From the NCBI RefSeq assembly GCF_001189245.1, contig NZ_LFIQ01000051.1:106193-170192 (forward strand): DNA of 64,000 bases. Direction: 5' to 3'. Made by a program: the position numbers and the translations under genes. The notes beneath the pieces are model-generated. The model did not search any database and was not told the origin of the DNA. It saw only the letters and a program-made list of their open reading frames with translations. Position 1 is the stretch's first letter, and each line of letters starts with the position of its first letter. Source of the DNA: Bradyrhizobium pachyrhizi. Its GTDB lineage: Bacteria > Pseudomonadota > Alphaproteobacteria > Rhizobiales > Xanthobacteraceae. Positions 17,112 to 24,995 of the stretch are shown one piece after another.

Positions 17112-17765
17112 CTAGATGATCTGACCGGAAGCGCGAACCGTCATTGGCCCGGCATTGAAAGTTGAGGTCAGCCCCAGATTATTGAGACTGTTGAGCGCGG
17201 CCGAGAAGCCGAGCGCCCAGGTCTGGATCCGTCCATCGTCCTTCAGGTAAGGCGCGGCCTCCAGGAGCGCGCCATAGAGATACAGATCCGGCGCGGCCAA
17301 CAGCAGCCAGTTCGGATCATTGCTGGCGAGCGGTGGGACCACCCGCCGGTACACCATTTCGATCGTGTAGGGCTTGTCGGGTTTCGGAGCGATCTCGATC
17401 TCGTTGCCGAAGATCGTGAAGTATCGGGGCTGTCCCGCGACGTCCGATATGCCGAACCGGTATTCGTCGAGCTGTGTGCCCGACCTGAACTCGAGCCAAG
17501 GCTTGCCCGCCACACTCGACAGCCGCATCCTTCGCATCGACTGGAAGTCGGTCGGCAGCGCGATAAACTCGGGCTCGTCGGAGGTGAGGTCGATGACCGC
17601 GATGGCGCGCTGCTCCATCTGGCGAACAAGGAGCTCCCGATTGAGCTTCGCCTCGGAGAGCTGGATGAAGGTCGGGATCCGCGCGATCAGGACGGCATCC
17701 TGATCGCGCGCCAGATATTCCGTCACCGCCGATTGCAGGGAGGCATAGTCCACGATTTGTGTCAC
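17112..17765 (-). CDS. Head-tail adaptor-like protein
   Basis: 217 residues from the GTG at 17765, whose GTGA overlaps the upstream stop; longer readings lack a ribosome site. Helical N-terminus with ARIPTFIQLSEAKLNRELLVRQMEQRA, then a beta section (FIALPTDFQSMRRMRLSS, PRYFTIFGNEIEIAPKPDKPYTIEMVYRR) and a helical end (DLYLYGALLEAAPYLKDDGRIQTWALGF). This is the layout of the gp4/gp6-like adaptors that join the portal to the tail. Confidence 0.7.
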   Translation of the reverse strand: MTQIVDYASLQSAVTEYLARDQDAVLIARIPTFIQLSEAKLNRELLVRQMEQRAIAVIDLTSDEPEFIALPTDFQSMRRMRLSSVAGKPWLEFRSGTQLDEYRFGISDVAGQPRYFTIFGNEIEIAPKPDKPYTIEMVYRRVVPPLASNDPNWLLLAAPDLYLYGALLEAAPYLKDDGRIQTWALGFSAALNSLNNLGLTSTFNAGPMTVRASGQII

Positions 17766-18094
17766 GAGGCCTCCGCTGTCCATCCGGCCTGCAGCTTCGG
17801 TCGATCGGTGCGCAGGTAGGCCCATTCGGGATCGTCGAGCTTGCGCTGCACGATGGCGTCAAACTCGGGGCAGAACATCCCAATCGACGTGTTGCCCCTG
17901 GCGTATTCTTCGTTTAGCCATTTGACGTAGATCACGTTGGGGATGCGCGCGACGTGTCGGCCCCACTCGCTGTGCTGTTCGTCGCGACGCGCCGCATGAT
18001 TCCATTGCAGGATCGGCTCGACATCCTGCACGTGCTCGATCGCAAGGTCGCGACCGTTGCTGTCGAAATGCGGCCGGATCAGGATGCCGTCCAT
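17762..18094 (-). CDS. Conserved phage hypothetical protein
   Basis: 110 residues from the ATG at 18094, immediately coupled to the upstream stop. Compact, with VEPILQWNHAARRDEQHSEWGRHVARIPNVIYVKWLNEEYARG and FDAIVQRKLDDPEWAYLRTD. Such proteins accompany capsid genes in many alphaproteobacterial prophages; function unknown. Confidence 0.65.
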   Translation of the reverse strand: MDGILIRPHFDSNGRDLAIEHVQDVEPILQWNHAARRDEQHSEWGRHVARIPNVIYVKWLNEEYARGNTSIGMFCPEFDAIVQRKLDDPEWAYLRTDRPKLQAGWTAEAS

Positions 18095-18405
18095 CACGAC
18101 ATCTCCGTAACCCAGAGCGTGCCGGCGGTTGCCGTGACCAAGCCATTGGTTGTCGCCTTGATTGCGGCGATCCGCTGCCCGGGACTGACGATGACGTATT
18201 CGACCAGGTTCGCAGGCAGATAGATATCAGCGGTCGTCGCGGTCTGGGTGCCGTCGCCAATCCGATAGCAACAGGCGGAGTTGGCGACCAGGCGCAGCTG
18301 GTAGGTCTCGGCACCGAACGCATTGGTCGCCCCGACGCTTGCGTCGTAGGCGATCGTCTGCGTCACGCCGAGGCGCGACGCCGGATGTTTGGGAAAGAAT
18401 GACAT
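18094..18405 (-). CDS. Small phage capsid-region protein
   Basis: 103 residues. The ATG at 18405 overlaps the upstream stop; a longer upstream reading is Arg-rich and not credible. Beta-rich with ETYQLRLVANSACCYRIGDGTQTATTADIYLPANLVEYVIVSPGQRIAAIKA, a pattern seen in virion proteins. Likely a head-completion or decoration protein. Confidence 0.6.
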   Translation of the reverse strand: MSFFPKHPASRLGVTQTIAYDASVGATNAFGAETYQLRLVANSACCYRIGDGTQTATTADIYLPANLVEYVIVSPGQRIAAIKATTNGLVTATAGTLWVTEMS

Positions 18406-18767
18406 CAGGCCGTCCTCACCGAGAGAGAGAAGTGCATGGGAACGGCGGCGCCGGACGCGCCTGACGGCGTCAGCACGATGACATCGTCTTCGTTGAGATA
18501 TGTCGGCGAAGCCGGTACCGCCGAGAACAGCTGCCCCGCAGCCGATCCAGCCTGCGGTACCGTGAAGGTCGTCAGTGTGTTGCCGTTGGCGGCGACCGTG
18601 ATGGTGCCGTCGGCCGTGGTGATCGCGCCGCCCAGAATTCCCGTCGCCTTCAGCACGCGGCAACGAAATGGAACCCGAATATAGGCAGCAACGGGAGACG
18701 CACCGCACGACGGCGTATAGACCGTCAGGTGCTCGGTATTGAGAGTGTGATTACCGGGAAGTGGCAT
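18405..18767 (-). CDS. Small phage capsid-region protein (possible decoration protein)
   Basis: 120 residues from the ATG at 18767, which has a strong AGGAGG site. Beta-rich: RVPFRCRVLKATGILGGAITTADGTITVAANG, then VIVLTPSGASGAAVPMHFSLSVRTA. It directly follows the capsid gene, the usual place of a head-decoration protein. Assignment by position only. Confidence 0.6.
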   Translation of the reverse strand: MPLPGNHTLNTEHLTVYTPSCGASPVAAYIRVPFRCRVLKATGILGGAITTADGTITVAANGNTLTTFTVPQAGSAAGQLFSAVPASPTYLNEDDVIVLTPSGASGAAVPMHFSLSVRTA

Positions 18768-18831
18768 GAAGGCCTCCTGAGGCAAGGGAAAGCGGGCAAC
18801 CGAAGTTGCCCGCCAGATCGCAATGACGGAG

Positions 18832-19794
18832 TTAGGACGTGGTGTTGTCGAACACGCCGCCGGAGGCCTTCTCGTTACGCGCGACCAGCGCGTATTCGGC
18901 CAGCACTTGGCGCCGATCGGAATCGCCCGTCTTCGCCAACGGGATCGAGATCATGTTGCGGCCGTTGAGATAGGCGACGGCCCATTTGTCCATCTCGAGC
19001 ACCAGAACGTCGCGCGGACGCTGGAAGCGATTGGCGACCACCTTCAGTTTGCCAAAGTCGGATTCGTACGCGTCGACCGAGGCGACGATCTTCTTCGACT
19101 TGGCTTCTTCGATCGCGGTGGACCGGCCGGTGAAGGTCGAGAATACCTGCTTGTTGAAAGCGCCCGTCATGATGGTGCCGGGCTTGCCGCCATTGCTCCA
19201 GACCGACGACAGCACGGTCTTCAGCCGCACCTCCGTGAACGCCAGCTGGGTGCCGTCGGTTCGCGTGCCGATGCCGTCGGCCGCGGCCGGATCGGCTGCA
19301 CCGCCGGCCGTCCCTTTCGACGTATTGCTCACGACCCACGACAACACCGACGCCGTCTTGCGCGGTACACTGGTCGAGCCGGCAACCTTGGCCTGGTTGC
19401 TACCAACCAGGATCGTCTCGATGTCGCGCTTCAGCTCGAGGCCGCGCAGCATCTCCTGGTAGGCGAGTTCGTTGTCGCGGCCGGCGTGGTCGACCGCCTG
19501 CTGCGTGCCCGACACCTGCGCCATTTTGTAGGAGATCTGGCAGAGATTGCCGAGCCGGACGGTCGGCACCAGCGCGTTGGCGGTGGGGTCATCTCCCTCG
19601 AGCTGGGCGTTGGCGTTGGAGGCCGGCGCCAGCGCCTGGGTCTGCCATTCGTGGTTGACGGCAGAGGCCTTTTCCTTATCGACGCCGCTCATGAACGGAG
19701 TGTCGGTCGGATCGATGCGATAGATCATATCGCTGAGGTCTTCACGGTTGCCGATCGCCTGGTAGGTCGTCACCGTGTTGGTAGGCAAAGCCAT
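18832..19794 (-). CDS. Putative phage major capsid protein (DUF5309-like)
   Basis: 320 residues from the ATG at 19794 (AAGGA upstream). N-terminal TTYQAIGNREDLSDMIYRIDPTDTPFMSGV, then HEWQTQALAPASNANAQLEG, a long helix (AYQEMLRGLELKRDIETILVG) and a C-terminal DRFQ/AVAYLNGRNMISIPLAKTGDSDRRQVLAEYALVARNE stretch. These are hallmarks of the DUF5309/SU10-like HK97-fold capsid proteins. It is the first structural gene behind the promoter-terminator leader at 19991-20070. No scaffold gene is evident between portal and capsid. Confidence 0.75.
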   Translation of the reverse strand: MALPTNTVTTYQAIGNREDLSDMIYRIDPTDTPFMSGVDKEKASAVNHEWQTQALAPASNANAQLEGDDPTANALVPTVRLGNLCQISYKMAQVSGTQQAVDHAGRDNELAYQEMLRGLELKRDIETILVGSNQAKVAGSTSVPRKTASVLSWVVSNTSKGTAGGAADPAAADGIGTRTDGTQLAFTEVRLKTVLSSVWSNGGKPGTIMTGAFNKQVFSTFTGRSTAIEEAKSKKIVASVDAYESDFGKLKVVANRFQRPRDVLVLEMDKWAVAYLNGRNMISIPLAKTGDSDRRQVLAEYALVARNEKASGGVFDNTTS

Positions 19795-19990
19795 GTGTTG
19801 GTCCTTGTGCTGTCCGACAACGCGAGCGGACGGCCGCCCAATCGGCGGAACGTTCGGCATCGAGATGGGCGGACGTGATGGTCTTGGGTGGTTGAGCGCT
19901 CGGGCTGCACGATGGCGCGGAAGTTCGCTTCCGGTTCGGCCGGCCCTCGTCTCCGCCGTGGCGCCTGCGTGGGCAGGGTCGGCGTCATGA

Positions 19991-20020
19991 AAAGGCCCGC
20001 GGCGGCTTCCCGGCGCGGGC
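19991..20020 (-). terminator. Leader terminator upstream of the capsid operon
   Basis: Stem GCCCGCG (19995-20001) with CGCGGGC (20014-20020), followed on the minus strand by CTTTTC. It lies only about 15-45 bases below the predicted start of the promoter at 20041-20070, so it would end a leader RNA of roughly 45 bases. It is nearly the same as the hairpin at 30433-30462. Confidence 0.7.
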
Positions 20021-20040
20021 TCAAAACTTTCGATGATGAG

Positions 20041-20070
20041 ATTATGCTAGTGAGTTGCCCGACGTGTCAA
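20041..20070 (-). promoter_or_regulatory. Late-type promoter of the capsid operon, leader copy A
   Basis: Minus strand: -35 TTGACA (20065-20070), 18-base spacer, -10 CATAAT (20041-20046). The -35 and first half of the spacer form TTGACACGTCGGGCAA, also found at 30498-30513 and, in variant form, at 30674 and 31030. The next feature downstream is the terminator at 19991-20020, then the capsid gene. Confidence 0.6.
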
Positions 20071-20141
20071 CATGCATGATGATAATTTTTCTGACTGACA
20101 GAAAATTCTCTCCGCACGACGGCTGCACGCGTGATCGCGTA

Positions 20142-20786
20142 TCAGGGCCGGTCCCACCGCGACGGCAATCGTCGAACCTGGGATCGATCGCCGAAGCGAT
20201 CTGCGAATGAGGCTGCATCATCATCTGGCATGTACGGCACAGCTGCCATTCCAGGCCCTGGAGGTTGAGGCACGTCGCCTCCTCGCTCGCTCCTCTGCTC
20301 CATGTATTCCGCCAGCGACCTGAAATTCAGCGGGACACTCGTCGCGACGCTTTTGAAATCGGGCGAAAATGAAATGACCGCATTCTTCCTCTTCGGTGGT
20401 TCATAGGAAGCCACCCATTCGCTATCGCCGGATGCGATATCAACCCACAACACACTCTTGTTGTAGACGTAGCCAAGTTGCCGGCCGTCGTTACGGCATT
20501 GCAACCCGCGACCAGGGGAAACAGCGATCGGCGTAACTTTGCCATCGGCGTCATAGGCGCTGAGCTGGCCATTCGTATCGAGGAGATATCGATCGCTCTC
20601 TCCACACCAGCTGTTGAATCTCCCCGCGGGGAGTGCCGTATGAGGCAGAGACTCCAATGTCGGGATACTCTTGGGCTGCGCCGAAGGCCTGCTCTCTTGC
20701 GCGTTCGCGCGATCCGGCAACACCAAAACCGCACACAGGGACGCGAGAAGGACAACGTGCAAAAGTTCAGCGGACCAGCGGAGCAT
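20142..20786 (-). CDS. Exported beta-propeller-like protein under a LexA-type promoter
   Basis: About 214 residues from the ATG at 20786; an in-frame start at 20849 is possible. Residues 1-29 form a signal peptide (LLHVVLLASLCAVLVLPDRANA). The mature part shows blade-like repeats (YLLDTNGQLSAYDADGKVTPIAVSPG, LGYVYNKSVLWVDIASGDSEWVASYEP, NAVISFSPDFKSVATSV) and a Pro-rich tail. Only two or three blades are visible, so it may be truncated. The LexA-boxed promoter at 21002-21030 lies about 210 bases upstream, leaving a long leader. Confidence 0.6.
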   Translation of the reverse strand: MLRWSAELLHVVLLASLCAVLVLPDRANAQESRPSAQPKSIPTLESLPHTALPAGRFNSWCGESDRYLLDTNGQLSAYDADGKVTPIAVSPGRGLQCRNDGRQLGYVYNKSVLWVDIASGDSEWVASYEPPKRKNAVISFSPDFKSVATSVPLNFRSLAEYMEQRSERGGDVPQPPGPGMAAVPYMPDDDAASFADRFGDRSQVRRLPSRWDRP

Positions 20787-21001
20787 TGATCGCAACACCA
20801 CAACGAAACTCCCGGAAGATGGCATGTACAGACCGAACAAGATCCTCATATTGGAAATGCCGTCGGGTCAGCATCCCATCCATCCGGATCTACTTTCGGA
20901 GCAGACCATGATTCGAAGGCGCTTGTTCACGGCATGTCGTGCACACGGGCTGGAAACGCGATGCCCGCCCTCGGACACAACCTGCTGGTGCGCCCTCATG
21001 C

Positions 21002-21030
21002 GACATAGAACAAAACAAGAACATTGTCAA
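21002..21030 (-). promoter_or_regulatory. SigA-type promoter with LexA (SOS) box, copy 3
   Basis: Minus strand: -35 TTGACA (21025-21030), 17-base spacer, -10 TATGTC (21002-21007). The spacer contains GTTCTTGTTTTGTTC (21008-21022), again exactly GTTC-N7-GTTC. The next gene in this direction is the exported beta-propeller-like gene. Confidence 0.75.
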
Positions 21031-21039
21031 CGATTGTCG

Positions 21040-21345
21040 CTACAAGATTCCGAACCGCTTCCTCCGCTCCGCCGTCTGCGCCAGCTCTTTCAGCTCGGCT
21101 TTCGCCAGCTTGCCGTTGGTGACCGCGGCGGTGAGGTGATCGCGCACCTTCCCAACCACGTTGATGGCCAGGAACAGCTTTTCGCGGCCGGACGCGTCGT
21201 CGATCGTCGTCGACCGCCACGCGGTCGTATAGGCATCCTCGAGCGTCGCGAACGCCTCGACCAGCAATTCGTCGGCGAGCAGGCGTTCGGCCCTGACACC
21301 CCGGCCTACCGCCTGATCGAGTCTCGATTCATCGGCAATCGTCAT
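21040..21345 (-). CDS. Small helical phage protein of the portal-capsid interval
   Basis: 101 residues from the ATG at 21345 (GGAG upstream). All-helical with RAERLLADELLVEAFATLEDAYTTAWRST and NVVGKVRDHLTAAVTNGKLAKAELKELAQTAERRKRFGIL. Such small helical proteins occur beside terminase and portal genes in many prophages. No function can be given. Confidence 0.6.
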   Translation of the reverse strand: MTIADESRLDQAVGRGVRAERLLADELLVEAFATLEDAYTTAWRSTTIDDASGREKLFLAINVVGKVRDHLTAAVTNGKLAKAELKELAQTAERRKRFGIL

Positions 21346-21576
21346 CGCGAGGATTCTCCAGCGAAGGGATCGTGTTCGATAGATTGAAAGCGGCACGTGA
21401 TTTGTCGTCGCCGCCAGTTCGTCTCGGCTGGCGCATGGCGATCGCGACATTGACCTATGGTCACACCGGCGCCGCCGCCGCGGTCGGCATTGTCGCCGGC
21501 GCTATGCTCAGTTTGCCACACTGCTTCAATAATCTTCGTCGAAGCATCTTCGGGATTGGTGCTGGCGACCGCTCAA

Positions 21577-22056
21577 CTAAATGGCTGGCCGCGCAGTCGT
21601 CAGCAAATCATCACGGACCGACAGTTCCGGATCTGCACGAACGACCGCGAAGCGAGGGGCGTCCTTTTTCGCAAAGGTTAGCCGCACCCGCTCGTCTTCG
21701 TCGGTACCGGAAGGTTGAAAGAACTCACAGCGCAGCAGAAAGGATCCCGGCGGCAGCTCCAGCGGAACGGTTTCTGCAATGCTTCCGACCTCTATAGCCC
21801 CGTCAGCCGGAACCTCGAAGGGGACCTCAACTGCGCGAACCGCGTCGGCGTGAACGGGAGCGGCGTGGTTTACCACGTGGATTTCCACCGAGTGCCGACC
21901 GGACTCGACCATCGAGCTGAACGACACGCTGCCAGGCCGCCAGGTGAAGCCCTGCGAGACATGTTGATCAGTCCAGTCATTGTACGGATTCTTCAGCGCG
22001 CTCGCGAACACAGAGAGTTGCCCATAAGAGAGCTCAAAGCCGATCGTGACCGCCAT
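21577..22056 (-). CDS. ComJ-like nuclease-inhibitor (immunity) protein
   Basis: 159 residues, ATG at 22056 with GGGGA upstream. The N-terminus SYGQLSVFASALKNPYNDWTDQHVSQGFTWRPGSVSF is the recognisable core of the competence protein J (ComJ) family. In Bacillus ComJ binds and inhibits the DNA-entry nuclease NucA. Here no intact nuclease gene is adjacent, so it looks like an orphan immunity protein. A short remnant frame ends two bases before its start. Confidence 0.75.
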   Translation of the reverse strand: MAVTIGFELSYGQLSVFASALKNPYNDWTDQHVSQGFTWRPGSVSFSSMVESGRHSVEIHVVNHAAPVHADAVRAVEVPFEVPADGAIEVGSIAETVPLELPPGSFLLRCEFFQPSGTDEDERVRLTFAKKDAPRFAVVRADPELSVRDDLLTTARPAI

Positions 22057-22058
22057 CG

Positions 22059-22200
22059 TTAATCCCCAACGTTGATTTGGGCTCCATACAGATTATCGAT
22101 CACCGCCTCGGCTGCAATTGCAGGCATCAATGGCATGCACATGACATTGGTCCAACGCCGCTTGCAGATCGTGCTGCATCGCAGCCAGAAGTCGAATCAT
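22059..22200 (-). pseudogene. Frameshifted remnant between DUF6881 and ComJ genes
   Basis: The ATG at 22200 overlaps the DUF6881 stop (ATGA) and opens MIRLLAAMQHDLQAALDQ; another frame then carries NVMCMPLMPAIAAEAVIDN and LYGAQINVGD to a TAA at 22059-22061, two bases before the ComJ start. One frame change near 22148 would join them into a protein of about 45 residues. It may be the tail of the lost toxin that ComJ neutralised, but the piece is too short to assign. Confidence 0.35.
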
Positions 22201-22472
22201 CCCGTCGCCTTTGCCCAAACCTTGTCGAACTCCGCTTTTGAAATGATTTCCGGCTCGAACTCGGGGTCGCCGGCAATCTCCTCAAAGGATGGGAGTGGCT
22301 CGACGCCTAAATCCGTTCCACCGTCAGCGCTTCCGGGACCCGCATACCCCATTCTTCCGCTACGAAAGATTTCGACCTTGCGGACCTCCCAACGTTCGCG
22401 ATCCAACTCACTATAAAGAAGCACGGGTTCATCAGAGAACGAATGCTTCCATTTCACCTTGAGATAGATCAT
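22197..22472 (-). CDS. DUF6881 protein, candidate immunity protein
   Basis: 91 residues. MIYLKVKWKHSFSDEPVLLYSELD, RKVEIFRSGRMGYA, and LPSFEEIAGDPEFEPEIISKAEFDKVWAKA match the DUF6881 pattern. Its ATG overlaps the stop of the HYD1 toxin remnant as ATGA, the usual coupling of toxin and immunity genes. The immunity role is inferred from that position. The gene is intact while the toxin is broken. Confidence 0.7.
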   Translation of the reverse strand: MIYLKVKWKHSFSDEPVLLYSELDRERWEVRKVEIFRSGRMGYAGPGSADGGTDLGVEPLPSFEEIAGDPEFEPEIISKAEFDKVWAKATG

Positions 22473-23271
22473 TCGCTTGGCACCTTTCCGCTACTGACAA
22501 CCCTACCGTTTAAATCCAACGGCACCCCGTTTGGGATAACATAAACACCGGGCCGGCCTCGAATGACATCCAGATCGCAGTGTTTGATTTCGAGGTAGTG
22601 GGTAAATCTCCTCCCTGGAAGGGAATTTTTAAGAAGGCTCGCGGAAAGCTTTGCTGGTTTCAAGGTACCCGGCGATATCGGAAAGATATTGGCCATTTCC
22701 ATATCGAACATCATTCGGGCTTGTGGCTTTCAGAGACGGATTAGCCTTTCCTCTTTTAGGATACCATTCAGACCTGCCTCATCAATGTAATGATATAGAG
22801 TTCGGCCGGCGATCGGTACGCCATCGCCGATCACTGCTGTTTCTTCGGCACGTCTGGACGTGGCGCCGCCCATGGCGCCCAGTATCATTCCAATTGCAGC
22901 TATGACGGCTCTGGGAAAGTCGTCGCGGCGCTTTGCATCGACAAAGCCAAGGGCCGAGCGTATAGGTCGCCGCCTTCAATTCGTCGGTCGGCCGATTGAA
23001 GCCCCTGTGCGGCGACTTGGCCCGCAACTCCAGTGGCCGCGGAATCCGGCTCGTAGGACTCGCCGGGTACCACTGGCGGCATGCCGCGTAGCGACACACC
23101 GACATCCGGCGGGACGGCGCTTGTTGCACGCGGTTGAGGCTGACCTTCGGCTTGCGTTCCAGTGGCTCGAATCAGAACTTCCGCTGCGAACGGATCGTGG
23201 TCGACGGGAACAAGAGTAACGCCTGCGAAATCCGGTTGATGGTCGACGGGCACCAGAGAGAAATCAGACAT
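22469..23271 (-). pseudogene. HYD1-type ADP-ribosyltransferase toxin gene with three frameshifts
   Basis: The N-terminal frame (start 23271, stop 22900) begins SDFSLVPVDHQPDFAGVTLV and repeats PVDHDPFA. A second frame carries IAAIGMILGAMGGATSRRAEE and GRTLYHYIDEAGLNGILKEE. A third carries NPSLKATSPNDVRYGNGQYLSDI. A fourth carries GRRFTHYLEIKHCDLDVIRG and GVYVIPNGVPLDLNGRVVSSG to the stop at 22469. Together these give the complete HYD1 signature ADP-ribosyltransferase order (LYHYTDE-, NPSLKA-, RYGDGQYLSDI-, GRRFTHYxEI-, GVYVIPN). Frame changes fall near 22950, 22745 and 22675. It cannot make a full toxin. Confidence 0.75.
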
Positions 23272-23312
23272 GAGGAACGACCATCAGGAATTTGCCGGGC
23301 CGCTTCGGATCC

Positions 23313-24935
23313 TCAACGTAATGGTGGCCGTCCCTGGCCTTTTCGCGCCCCCGGCACAGCGATGCGTTCTGATTTCCGCGCTTCCGTCGCAGCCTTCAGA
23401 TGCGCGTCGAACACCTTGATCTGGGCATCGAGCTCGGCCTTGATCTTGGCCAGCTCGATCTCGGCCTCGGCCTTGAGCTTTTGATGGATCGCATCGGCCT
23501 GCGCTTTCTGCTGCTCGACCTGCGCACGATGGACGACGGCAAGCTGATCGGCCAGCGCCCTGGCCTGCAGCGCCAGCACGCGTGGATCCGGCGGCGGCGA
23601 TGGCGGCGCCGGCGGCGGATGTAGCAACTGTCCGGTCTGCGGATTGACCGCGGTCGGATCGTTGAAGAACCGGCTCGGATTCTTGTGCCCCATGATCCGG
23701 GTCAGCTCGACGGCGGTGTTATAGAGCTCGCGGTCGCCGACCATGTTGATCTTGCCGCCGCCGATCAGCTCCTTCTGCACATTGGCAAGCGCCATCACCT
23801 GCGCGAACTGCTGCGCCTTGCCACCGGTGCCGAGGCCGACATTGATCGTCATGTCGTCGCGGGTCTTCCAGTTGCGCGGATCGACGGTGACCCAGCTGTT
23901 GCGCAGCCGCACTGTCTGCCGCTGCTGGCCGTGCTTGCGGATCGTGCCATGCAGCAGCGCAAAGATGTCGCGCACGCCTTCGGCCATGATCCTCGCGATC
24001 AGCTTGACCCGCATCTGAGAAGCCGAGAACACCTGGGCCACCGCGGTCGCCGACTGGTTCTGCAGCGCGTTGGCGTCGATGCCTTGCGATTGGCGGCTGA
24101 GGCCGGTGCGGCTCTCGAGCTCGGCATCGAGATATTGCATCATCGGATAGATAGAGGAGGTGATGTCGGGCACCACCTGCCAGTTCAGCCCTCCCGGCGT
24201 CTTGGTGCGCACCACGCCGCCCGGCCGTGAGACCAGCAAGTCATCGAGTGTATTGGGACCGGCATTGCTCTCGGCCACCTCGACGCGCGGATTGTTGTGC
24301 AGATAGAGATTGTCCAGCGCGCCGCGCTTCAGCGCCGTCTTCTCCCGCTGCAGCGGCATCACCAACTCGGCGATCGAGCGGCCGAAGAAGCGATGCGTCA
24401 TCGGCACCGGCGTCGTCGCCGCGAACGGAACCGCGTCGAACGGCGTGATGCAGTCACGCCCATCCTTACGCAGGATCTCGCACTGGTCGCCTCCAGTGAT
24501 CACCTGATACAGGCACGGCCGACCGTTACCCTCATAGTCCATCCGCACATAGTGCTCGGTGATCCGCACCAGCCGCGCCGCCGCGTTGATGCTGCCGGCG
24601 CCGGCACCGAAATGCTCGTCGGCGGTATCGCGCGCCAATGTCTCGATGTTGGTATTGCCGGTATAGTCGTTCAGCGAACTGATCTGCGCGGCATCGAAGC
24701 CTTCGGCAATCAGCTGGACTTCCGTCTTGGTCACCACCTCGTGGAAGCAGTAGTTGCAGTCATGGATGCTACGTGCACCACGCTCGATGCCGAATTCTTC
24801 CGGCGGAACACCCAGCACCCTCGCCTGTGCGAGCTTTCGCGTGGTGACGATGGTGACGTCATGTGTAATGGATGAGCCAAGCGGCATCGCCGCCGGCCCC
24901 GGAAGCATGGGAACAGCCATTTTCGTTGAGCTCAT
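23313..24935 (-). CDS. Portal protein, C-terminal two-thirds (split gene, part 2)
   Basis: 540 residues. HDVTIVTTRKLAQARVLGVPPEEFGIERGARS, RITEHYVRMDYEGNGRPCLY, TPVPMTHRFFGRSIAELVMPLQREKTALKRGALDNLYLHNNPRVEV, NTLDDLLVSRPGG and GIDANALQNQSATAV are the conserved body of P22-type portal proteins. The usual N-terminus is missing here and is found at 26840-27424. The ATG at 24935 directly follows an in-frame TAG and has no ribosome site. The C-terminal about 90 residues are a long charged helix. A functional portal would need both pieces. Confidence 0.85.
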   Translation of the reverse strand: MSSTKMAVPMLPGPAAMPLGSSITHDVTIVTTRKLAQARVLGVPPEEFGIERGARSIHDCNYCFHEVVTKTEVQLIAEGFDAAQISSLNDYTGNTNIETLARDTADEHFGAGAGSINAAARLVRITEHYVRMDYEGNGRPCLYQVITGGDQCEILRKDGRDCITPFDAVPFAATTPVPMTHRFFGRSIAELVMPLQREKTALKRGALDNLYLHNNPRVEVAESNAGPNTLDDLLVSRPGGVVRTKTPGGLNWQVVPDITSSIYPMMQYLDAELESRTGLSRQSQGIDANALQNQSATAVAQVFSASQMRVKLIARIMAEGVRDIFALLHGTIRKHGQQRQTVRLRNSWVTVDPRNWKTRDDMTINVGLGTGGKAQQFAQVMALANVQKELIGGGKINMVGDRELYNTAVELTRIMGHKNPSRFFNDPTAVNPQTGQLLHPPPAPPSPPPDPRVLALQARALADQLAVVHRAQVEQQKAQADAIHQKLKAEAEIELAKIKAELDAQIKVFDAHLKAATEARKSERIAVPGARKGQGRPPLR

Positions 24936-24995
24936 CTAATGGGGGTATGCGACGGCTTGTGCGCCTGACAAGCGCTCGTACATCGCGTCGGCGAT

